The notes under the pieces: model-generated | Databases searched by the model: none | Told to the model about the DNA's origin: nothing | The model's input: only the letters and a program-made list of their open reading frames with translations | Shown: positions 58,354-64,000 of the stretch, piece after piece | How positions within the stretch are numbered: position 1 is the first letter of the stretch | How the letters are laid out: every line of letters begins with the position of its first letter | Origin: Propionibacteriaceae bacterium | GTDB taxonomy: Bacteria; Actinomycetota; Actinomycetes; Propionibacteriales; Propionibacteriaceae | Assembly: GCA_031266665.1 (NCBI GenBank) | Contig: JAISAO010000021.1 | Coordinates: forward strand, 1 to 64,000 | Reading direction: 5' to 3' | Length of the DNA: 64,000 nucleotides | Program-made: the position numbers and the translations under genes

Positions 58354-59457
58354 TCACGAGGGGAGAGTCGCCGTCACCCGCAACCCTCCTTGGTCGCGTG
58401 CTTCAAGGCGCAGCGTTCCGTTGTGCGCTTGTACGACGCTGTTGACGATGGCGAGGCCGAGGCCGACTCCCGAGCGCTCGCCTCGGGTGCGTTCAGCACC
58501 TCGCTGGAATGGTTCGATGAGCGTGGCGACCGATTCTGGAGTCAGCGTCGGGCCGGTGTTCTCGACGGTGAGGACCACCGATGCTGTCTTGGGTTGTGTG
58601 GTGATGCGGACGGTTCCTCCGTCTGACAGGTTATGGACGATGGCGTTCTGCGCCAAGTTGGTCACCATCTGGGCCAGAAGCGCGGACGAGCCGCGGGTGA
58701 TCGCTGTCTCGGTGTCAGCGATGAGTTCTACAGATGATTGTTCTGCCAGCGGGACGAGGAATTCGACGGCTTCGTCGACGAGTAAGGACAGGTCTACCGG
58801 CTCTGCGAAGAAGGCCCGTTGGTCGGCGCGGCTGAGAGTGAGAAGCGCCTCGGTCAAGGTAATAGCGCGCTCGTTGGCGTCGTACAACCGTTCCACGAAT
58901 TGGCTGGTGTCGGCGTCCGGGTCTTGGCGGGCCACGTCGAGTATCGACCGGGTAATAGCCAGTGGGGTGCGCAGTTCGTGTGAGGCGTTGGCGGCGAAAC
59001 GGCGCTGTTCTCCAACCTGCGCTTCGATCTTGGCGAGCATGACGTCGAAAGCGTCGGCCAGTTCACGGAACTCGTCTTGTGGCCCTTCCAATTCGATACG
59101 GTGTGACAGCGCGCCTTGAGCGGCGAGCCGGGTTCCCTCGGTGATCCGGGCGACCGGCGCAAGCATTCTGCCAGCGATAATCCAGCCCCCGACCAGGCCG
59201 AACCCCAACAGCAAGCCCATCGCAACGGCGGCTCTGGGGGCGAACGCCGCCCATAGATCGCCTCGGCCTGGGATGAACAGTTCGGGCCGGCCGCGTCCGC
59301 CGCCAGGGCTGTTAGCCGGGACCAAGACGGCGTGCTCGGGCACATAGCGCAAGAGGAACAGCCAGACCACGGCCAGCAGCAGGACGCCTGCTATCACGAG
59401 CAGCCCGGCATAGCTGAGCGTGAGCTTGAACCGGACGCTCTCTGGCCTTCTACTCAT
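58354..59457 (-). CDS. VanS-like sensor histidine kinase
   Basis: 367 aa from ATG 59457. Two TM helices: FKLTLSYAGLLVIAGVLLLA and AAVAMGLLLGFGLVGGWIIAG enclosing a short periplasmic loop (LLRYVPEHAVLVPANS). HAMP GRMLAPVARITEGTRLAA, HisKA H-box FAANASHELRTPLAITRS, then N/G boxes MVTNLAQNAIVHN and ERSGVGLGLAIVNSVVQ. The layout and ANASHELRTPL resemble actinobacterial VanS/CseC-type kinases. Start overlaps the regulator stop by 8 bp. With VanR-like, VanY-like and VanZ-like genes beside it, it probably senses cell-wall antibiotics. Confidence 0.9.
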   Translation of the reverse strand: MSRRPESVRFKLTLSYAGLLVIAGVLLLAVVWLFLLRYVPEHAVLVPANSPGGGRGRPELFIPGRGDLWAAFAPRAAVAMGLLLGFGLVGGWIIAGRMLAPVARITEGTRLAAQGALSHRIELEGPQDEFRELADAFDVMLAKIEAQVGEQRRFAANASHELRTPLAITRSILDVARQDPDADTSQFVERLYDANERAITLTEALLTLSRADQRAFFAEPVDLSLLVDEAVEFLVPLAEQSSVELIADTETAITRGSSALLAQMVTNLAQNAIVHNLSDGGTVRITTQPKTASVVLTVENTGPTLTPESVATLIEPFQRGAERTRGERSGVGLGLAIVNSVVQAHNGTLRLEARDQGGLRVTATLPS

Positions 59458-60130
59458 CGGAGCCTCCAGGATCGGTGTCGATCCGGTAGCCGACGCCTGG
59501 GACGGTGGCAATCAGCCACGGCTCGCCCAGGCGCTTGCGCAACGTGGAGATTGTGATGCGCACGGCGTTCGTGAACGGGTCGGCGTTCTCGTCCCACGCC
59601 CGCTCCAACAATTCTTCGGCGCTGACGACCCCGCCGCCAGCCTCGACCAGCACTTCCAGCACGGCGAACTGCTTGCGGGTCAGGGCGACGTACTTCCCCT
59701 CGCGGTAGACCTCCCGGCGGAACGGGTCAAGCCGCAGTCCGGCAATCTCCATCGTCGGCGGCCTTATACGGGAGTGTCTGCGGTCCAGCGCCCGTAGCCG
59801 GAGCACCAACTCTCGCATGGCGAACGGCTTGGTCAGGTAATCGTCCGCGCCCAACTCGAACCCGGACGCCTTGTCGTCCAACCGGTCGGCGGCCGTCAGC
59901 ATCAGAATCGGCAGACCTGACCCGGACGCGACGATCTGTTTGGCGATCTCGTCACCATTCGGTCCAGGGATATCCCGATCAAGGACGGCGATGTCGTAGC
60001 CGTTGACATCGAGTAGTTCTAGGGCGGTGTGACCATCAAGGGCGATGTCGGCGGCTATCGCCTCCAGGCGCAGGAAGTCGCGGACAGCCTCGGCCAGGTA
60101 TGGCTCGTCCTCCACGATCAGCACGCGCAT
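59450..60130 (-). CDS. VanR-like OmpR-family response regulator
   Basis: 226 aa from ATG 60130. Receiver: VLIVEDEPYLAEAVRDFL, phospho-Asp in YDIAVLDRDIPGPNGDE, LMLTAADRLDDK, and Lys in YLTKPFAMRELVLRL. Winged helix: YVALTRKQFAVLEVLVEAGG, LLERAWDENADPF, VRITISTLRKRLG, VPGVGYRID. It lies divergent from the vanY-like gene, with 87 bp between, and is likely to activate it. The VanR name rests on context and resemblance to two-component regulators of Streptomyces van clusters. Confidence 0.9.
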   Translation of the reverse strand: MRVLIVEDEPYLAEAVRDFLRLEAIAADIALDGHTALELLDVNGYDIAVLDRDIPGPNGDEIAKQIVASGSGLPILMLTAADRLDDKASGFELGADDYLTKPFAMRELVLRLRALDRRHSRIRPPTMEIAGLRLDPFRREVYREGKYVALTRKQFAVLEVLVEAGGGVVSAEELLERAWDENADPFTNAVRITISTLRKRLGEPWLIATVPGVGYRIDTDPGGSDE

Positions 60131-60217
60131 GGCGTCAATTCTGCCAGCCAGGAGGTATCGGCGGCGTATTGAAAACCGCATACGCCCCGGCAACAGCGAC
60201 TGCCCTTGACTGGAACC

Positions 60218-60949
60218 ATGAAGCGAAACAACAAGCCCGGCACAGCGCTCGCGATCACCCTGTGTGCCGCCGCGGTAGCGGCCACCACACTCTGGCTCGG
60301 GGCGTGCGGCAGCCTCCCCGAAGCCCTGCCAGGCCCGTCGCCCGAGCCCAGCACATCGCAACCAGACCCGGTGGGGCAAGACGATTCAGAACCAGCGGAA
60401 CAGCCGAGCGACGCCACAACCGACAGCCAGCCTGGACGTGGAGACGACAGCCGGTCTAGGGAGGCGCCCGGTTCTCCAAATCAGGCGCCAGCGGGGACCG
60501 GCGAAACGGACGGCGCGCTGCCCGACGGGACAACCGTGTTCGACAGCCAACACCCCGGCGTCACGAACCTCAACCCCGACTTCCTCCAAGCGCTGCGCGA
60601 CGCCGCCGCAGCGGCGGAGAAAAACGGAGTGGTGTTCTACGTCGCCAGCGGATGGCGTTCTCCGGCCTACCAGGAGCAGTTGCTCCAGGACGCGATCACC
60701 GAGTATGGCTCCAGAGCCGAGGCCTCCAAATGGGTCGCTCCACCCAACAAATCACTGCACGTGTCCGGCGACGCTGTGGATATCGACGGTTCCACAGCCC
60801 AGACGTGGCTGGCCGAGCACGGCGCTAGCCACGGCCTCTGCCCGGTCTACGAGAACGAACCATGGCACTACGAGTTTCGGCCCGAGGCCAAAGACCAGGA
60901 CTGTCCAGCCATGTACGCCGACGCCGCCCACGACCCGAGGCTGAAATGA
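60218..60949 (+). CDS. VanY-like D-alanyl-D-alanine carboxypeptidase lipoprotein
   Basis: 243 aa. Lipobox at the N-terminus (LWLGACGS, Cys about 30), a long Ser/Pro/Asp-rich spacer to about residue 105, then an M15B domain: YVASGWRSPAYQEQLL, SLHVSGDAVDID with the Zn His and Asp, and CPVYENEPWHYEF with the second His pair (EPWHYE). Such enzymes trim the terminal D-Ala of peptidoglycan precursors, lowering vancomycin targets. ATG overlaps no gene upstream; GGAACC precedes it. Stop overlaps the vanZ-like start (ATGA). Confidence 0.9.
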   Translation: MKRNNKPGTALAITLCAAAVAATTLWLGACGSLPEALPGPSPEPSTSQPDPVGQDDSEPAEQPSDATTDSQPGRGDDSRSREAPGSPNQAPAGTGETDGALPDGTTVFDSQHPGVTNLNPDFLQALRDAAAAAEKNGVVFYVASGWRSPAYQEQLLQDAITEYGSRAEASKWVAPPNKSLHVSGDAVDIDGSTAQTWLAEHGASHGLCPVYENEPWHYEFRPEAKDQDCPAMYADAAHDPRLK

Positions 60950-61476
60950 CCCGAGCGACGAGACAGACCCGCCTGACAGCGGCGCTGCTCGCCGTCTACC
61001 TGCTGCTCATCGCGGGGATCATTTTGTTCAAACTGCCGTTCCGCTCCTCCGCTATCGGAAGCACGCGCGCGCTCAACCTGATCCCTCTCGTCGGATCGTA
61101 CGACGGCCACGGCCGCCTGCTCTGGCGCGAAATCACCGCCAACACGCTCATCTTCATACCGTTCGGCGTCTATCTCGGGATGCTGCACCGCTGGACATTC
61201 GTAAAACGGGTGCTCTCCATCGCCGGATTATCGCTCGGATTCGAGCTTGCGCAATACATCCTCGGCGTCGGCGTCACCGACATCACGGACCTCATCGACA
61301 ACACCATCGGCGGCATAGTCGGCCTCGGCATTATCAAGCTCCTCGCCAAGCTGCTCGGCGCCCGAACATATGGAATAGTCAACACCATCGCGTCAGCCGC
61401 CACCATCGTCGCGCTACTGCGTTTCAGCTACTTCTACTACCTGAGCTATTTCGTCATGGGACTTCCGCCGCGATGA
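60946..61476 (+). CDS. VanZ-family membrane protein
   Basis: 176 aa, about four or five TM helices. VanZ signature: LNLIPLVGSYDGHGRLLWRE, ITANTLIFIPFGVYLGML, and LGFELAQYILGVGVTDITDLIDNT-type region (here split around GFELAQY and DITDLIDN), which includes the conserved FE-x-x-Q and D-x-x-D-x-x-x-N. VanZ contributes to teicoplanin resistance in known operons by an unclear mechanism. Translationally coupled to the vanY-like gene. No vanH, vanA/B or vanX genes are in the window. Confidence 0.92.
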   Translation: MTRATRQTRLTAALLAVYLLLIAGIILFKLPFRSSAIGSTRALNLIPLVGSYDGHGRLLWREITANTLIFIPFGVYLGMLHRWTFVKRVLSIAGLSLGFELAQYILGVGVTDITDLIDNTIGGIVGLGIIKLLAKLLGARTYGIVNTIASAATIVALLRFSYFYYLSYFVMGLPPR

Positions 61477-61532
61477 CACCAGCCACAGCGCCGCGCCACC
61501 GCCACGACCCATAACCGTCAGCCTGTCCGAAA

Positions 61533-61558
61533 GGGGTCGCTCGGCAGTCGAGAAGCGG
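61533..61558. repeat. 26-bp dispersed repeat, copy 2
   Basis: Starts GGGGTCGCTCGGCAGTCGA, 23 of 26 identical to 40948-40973; 12 bp beyond the sufT stop. Confidence 0.6.
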
Positions 61559-61570
61559 CGGAACCTGGGA

Positions 61571-61993
61571 TCAGAGGTTGTAGCCCAGGGCGCGCAATTG
61601 CTCGCGGCCGTCCTCGGTGATGTTGTCCATCGTCCAAGGCGGCAGCCAGACCCAGTTGATGGTCACGCCGGAGGCCAACGACGACAAGACGTAGCGGGCG
61701 TCGTCCTCGATCTGGCCGGTCAGCGGGCACATCGGCGTGGTCAGGGTCATGTCGATGGTGACGTGGCCGTCGTCGTCCCGGACCAGGCCGTAGACCAGGC
61801 CCAGATCGACCACACTGACGCCCAACTCCGGGTCGACCACGTCGCGCAGCGCCTCCATCAGATCCTCGACCGTCGCCGCCGGGGGCGGGACGAAGGCCCC
61901 GACCGGTTCCGAGCCGGACGCCGGGAGGCCGGAGGCCGAGTCAGGGCCGGGCGGCGGGAGATCGGGGGCGGGGGGGTCGTTCGGCTGGGTCAT
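61571..61993 (-). CDS. sufT: SufT-like metal-sulfur cluster assembly factor
   Basis: 140 aa, MIP18/DUF59 family. After a Pro-rich N-terminus of about 38 residues: LMEALRDVVDPELGVSVVDL (the DPE motif), GLVYGLV, DMTLTTPMCPLTGQI with the conserved Cys, and NWVWLPPWTMDNITED. Helps deliver Fe-S clusters to targets. It overlaps sufU as ATGA and ends the suf operon (sufC-sufS-sufU-sufT), as in many actinobacteria. The symbol follows that operon usage. Confidence 0.9.
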   Translation of the reverse strand: MTQPNDPPAPDLPPPGPDSASGLPASGSEPVGAFVPPPAATVEDLMEALRDVVDPELGVSVVDLGLVYGLVRDDDGHVTIDMTLTTPMCPLTGQIEDDARYVLSSLASGVTINWVWLPPWTMDNITEDGREQLRALGYNL

Positions 61994-62541
61994 CGCGGGG
62001 CCGTCCTTTCCACTGGCGGTCGTCGCTCCGGCCGTTCCGGAATCGGAGCGACCGTCGTGTCGAAGTCGGGGTCGGAGACCACAAAGGGGTCGGCCGCGTC
62101 CAACGGCCGGCCACAACGAGCGACGGCGTCGCGCAGGGCGGCCCAGCCCAACCAGGCGCATTTCACCCGGCCGGGGAACTGGGCCACGCCCAGGAAGGCG
62201 ATGGCGTCGCCGTAGACGGCCTCGTCCAACTCGACCCGCCCTTGGCCCTCCAGCATCTGCTGGAAGCCGTCGGACAGGGCCAACGCCCGGCCGACCGGCT
62301 GGCCGATGACCAGGTCGGCCATGACTGAGGTCGAGGCCTGGGAGATGGAGCAGCCGACGGCCTCATAGGAGACGTCGCGCACCTGATCGCCGGCCACAGA
62401 CAGGCGCAGCCGGATCTCGTCGCCGCAACTCGGGTTGACCTGGCAGGCCTCGGCGTCGTAGGGCTGGCGCAGACCGGAATGCAACTTGGCCTTGTAGTGG
62501 TCCAAGATGATCTCCTGGTAGAGGCCGCGCAGGTCGGTCAC
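61990..62541 (-). CDS. sufU: SufU Fe-S assembly / Zn-dependent sulfurtransferase
   Basis: 183 aa. The three Cys motifs are intact: VNPSCGDEI (Cys about 39), EAVGCSISQASTS (Cys about 64) and GRVKCAWLGW (Cys about 127), plus the conserved Asp in CGDEI. The C-terminal 35 residues are Pro/Glu/Arg-rich. SufU accepts sulfur from SufS. GTG start overlaps the sufS stop (GTGA) and the stop overlaps sufT (ATGA). Confidence 0.95.
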   Translation of the reverse strand: MTDLRGLYQEIILDHYKAKLHSGLRQPYDAEACQVNPSCGDEIRLRLSVAGDQVRDVSYEAVGCSISQASTSVMADLVIGQPVGRALALSDGFQQMLEGQGRVELDEAVYGDAIAFLGVAQFPGRVKCAWLGWAALRDAVARCGRPLDAADPFVVSDPDFDTTVAPIPERPERRPPVERTAPR

Positions 62542-63803
62542 GGCCGCACCCGGAAGAATCGCAGGGCCTCTTCCAAGGCCTCGACCAGGCGGTCGATCTC
62601 GTCTGGGGTGGTGTAGAGGTAGGGCGACAGCCTAACCGAGGCCTGCAGGCCGAGACGTTGGTGCAGGGGGCGGGCACAGTGGTGGCCGCCCCGCACCGCC
62701 ACCCCCCGCGAGTCGAGCACCTGCATGACATCGTGGGGGTGGATGTCCGCCAGGGCGAAGGCGATGGCCGAGCCCCGCTCGACCGCCGTCGTCGGCCCCA
62801 GCAGCCGGACCTCGGGCAGCTCCCCCAGACGCCCCAGGGCGTAAGCCGTCAACTCGGCCTCGTGCGCCTGGACGGCCGCCAGTCCGACGGCCTTGAGATA
62901 GTCGACGGCCGCCCCCAGCCCGACGGCCTGGGCGATGGGCGGGGTGCCAGCCTCGAAGCGATGGGGCGGACGGGCGAAAGTCGAGCCGGTCATCCGCACC
63001 GTCTCGATCATCTCGCCCCCGCCCAGGAAGGGCGGCAGAGCCTCCAGCAGATCGTAACGGCCCCACAACAGGCCGACGCCGGTCGGGCCGAGCATCTTAT
63101 GGCCGGTGAAGGCCAGCAGATCGACCCCCAGCGCGGCCACGTCGGTCGGCCGATGAGGCACGCCCTGGGCGCCGTCCAACACCACCGTGGCCCCGACCGC
63201 GCGGGCCAACGCCACCACCTGGGCCAGCGGCGTGACCGCCCCGGTGACATTCGACACCCAGGTGACGGCCACGATCTTGGTGCGCTGGTTGATCAGTTGG
63301 TCGGCCGCCGCCCGCTCCAGGTCCAGCCGGCCCTCGTCCGTGACGTCGAACCAGCGCAAGCTGGCCCCGGAGCGCTGGCAGGCCAACTGCCAGGGCACCA
63401 GGTTGGAGTGGTGCTCGGCCACCGATATGACCACCTCGTCGCCCGGCCGCAGACCGGCCCCCAGGCTGTGGGCCGCCAGGTTGAGGGCCTCGGAGGCGTT
63501 CTTGACGAACACCACCTCCTCCGGCCGGGCGCCGATGAAGGCGGCCAGCTTGGCCCGGGCGCCCTCGTAGGCGGCCGTCGCCTCGGCCCCCAGGGTGTGC
63601 ATCGCCCGGGCCACGTTGGCGTTGTGGCAGCGGTAGTGCTCGGCCATGGCGTCGATCACGGCCTGGGGCTTCTGGGAGGTGTTGGCCGAGTCGAGATAGA
63701 CCAAGGGGCGACCGTCGATCCGGCGGGACAAGATGGGGAAGTCCTGGCGCAGCCGGCCGACGTCCAGGGGGGCGTCCCCCACCGGGACCGGCGTCTGGCT
63801 CAC
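62538..63803 (-). CDS. sufS: Cysteine desulfurase SufS
   Basis: 421 aa type II NifS-like enzyme. YLDSANTSQKPQAVIDAM at the start, VVISVAEHHSNLVPW (PLP-stacking His), VVLDGAQGVPHRPTDV, PLP Lys in LLAFTGHKMLGPTGVGLLWG, and the active Cys in RGGHHCARPLHQRLG. Releases sulfur from cysteine as persulfide for cluster assembly. GTG start overlaps the sufC stop; the stop overlaps sufU. Length normal. Confidence 0.96.
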   Translation of the reverse strand: MSQTPVPVGDAPLDVGRLRQDFPILSRRIDGRPLVYLDSANTSQKPQAVIDAMAEHYRCHNANVARAMHTLGAEATAAYEGARAKLAAFIGARPEEVVFVKNASEALNLAAHSLGAGLRPGDEVVISVAEHHSNLVPWQLACQRSGASLRWFDVTDEGRLDLERAAADQLINQRTKIVAVTWVSNVTGAVTPLAQVVALARAVGATVVLDGAQGVPHRPTDVAALGVDLLAFTGHKMLGPTGVGLLWGRYDLLEALPPFLGGGEMIETVRMTGSTFARPPHRFEAGTPPIAQAVGLGAAVDYLKAVGLAAVQAHEAELTAYALGRLGELPEVRLLGPTTAVERGSAIAFALADIHPHDVMQVLDSRGVAVRGGHHCARPLHQRLGLQASVRLSPYLYTTPDEIDRLVEALEEALRFFRVRP

Positions 63804-64000
63804 GAGGCCGCCGACAGGTAGCGGTCGTAGCCGTGCTCCTCCAGGGCGTCGGCCAACTCCCGGCCGCCCTCCTGGGCCACCTTGCCGTCCACGAAGACGT
63901 GGACGAAGTCCGGCTCGATGTAGCGCAGGATGCGGCTGTAGTGGGTGATCAGCAAGACTCCCCGGTCGCCCTGGGCGGCGTAGCGGTTGACCCCTTCGGA
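63800..64000 (-). CDS. sufC: SufC ATPase, C-terminal part (runs off window)
   Basis: The last 66 residues are visible: SEGVNRYAAQGDRGVLLITH then YSRILRYIEPDFVHVFVDGK and VAQEGGRELADALEEHGYDR. The H-loop (ITHY) and the ending typical of SufC are present; Walker A, signature and Walker B lie beyond position 64000. ABC-type ATPase of the SufBCD scaffold. Its stop overlaps the sufS start (GTGA). Confidence 0.93.
   Translation of the reverse strand, partial: SEGVNRYAAQGDRGVLLITHYSRILRYIEPDFVHVFVDGKVAQEGGRELADALEEHGYDRYLSAAS

Overview
The window is chromosomal DNA of a high-GC Gram-positive bacterium, most likely an actinobacterium (Actinomycetota). The reasons are very GC-rich codon use, a mycothiol-type amidase gene (mca), the chorismate gene order aroC-aroK-aroB followed by efp-nusB, a SufC-SufS-SufU-SufT iron-sulfur operon, and many genes that look leaderless (a TANNNT -10 box exactly 6 nt before the start codon). 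No rRNA and no CRISPR array is present; one tRNA-Val(CAC) is seen. The species cannot be named from this window.

Layout. 1-3 kb is wreckage: a DUF4263/Shedu-like nuclease fragment and a type III restriction-like helicase fragment joined through a decayed IS3-family element. 3-5.2 kb holds a MarR regulator and a divergent FUSC-type membrane protein. 5.5-11.2 kb is a minus-strand housekeeping block (aroC, aroK, aroB, paiB-like, efp, nusB). 11.4-23 kb has scattered core genes (TrhA-like membrane protein, mca, MFS transporter, DedA-like protein, ung, a lipoprotein, a Bax inhibitor-1 protein, a MaoC-like dehydratase, dnaG, tRNA-Val). 23.4-36.4 kb is accessory: an SDR with a divergent HTH regulator, an internally deleted isochorismatase, an MFS transporter with a divergent TetR regulator, a translationally coupled RR-HK-ABC-permease operon, a GlxA regulator, VOC/GyrI-like/DJ-1 genes and an AlbA_2 ATP-binding regulator.

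36.5-50.6 kb returns to mostly core functions: a UvrD-like helicase, a four-TM protein with a K+ channel/TrkA protein, trpS, a PHP phosphoesterase, alaS, a DUF4143 ATPase behind a four-copy 23-bp repeat array, alr, a TBADH-like alcohol dehydrogenase and a PNPOx-like protein. 50.6-53.6 kb holds a membrane-anchored HNH endonuclease gene split by a 1.88-kb insert of lower GC. The insert carries an MFS exporter and a broken Sfp-type phosphopantetheinyl transferase and is bounded by a perfect 67-bp direct repeat. 53.8-58.2 kb is a toxin/regulator-like zone: an HTH antitoxin with a truncated PIN toxin, PadR with a membrane partner, a methyltransferase, and a nucleotidyltransferase divergent from a Fic-HTH protein. 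58.3-61.5 kb is a VanS-VanR / VanY-VanZ set without vanHAX. 61.5-64 kb is the 3' part of a suf operon (sufC partial, sufS, sufU, sufT).

Three families of small non-coding inverted-repeat elements (MITE-like; 2, 3 and 3 copies) are spread through the window, mostly at gene ends. Several short tandem arrays (15, 20 and 23-bp units) lie beside genes. The most unusual items are the 67-bp-bounded cargo insertion, the 23-bp operator-like array, the frequent leaderless promoters, the Fic protein lacking the catalytic histidine beside a nucleotidyltransferase, and the MITE-flanked channel pair.
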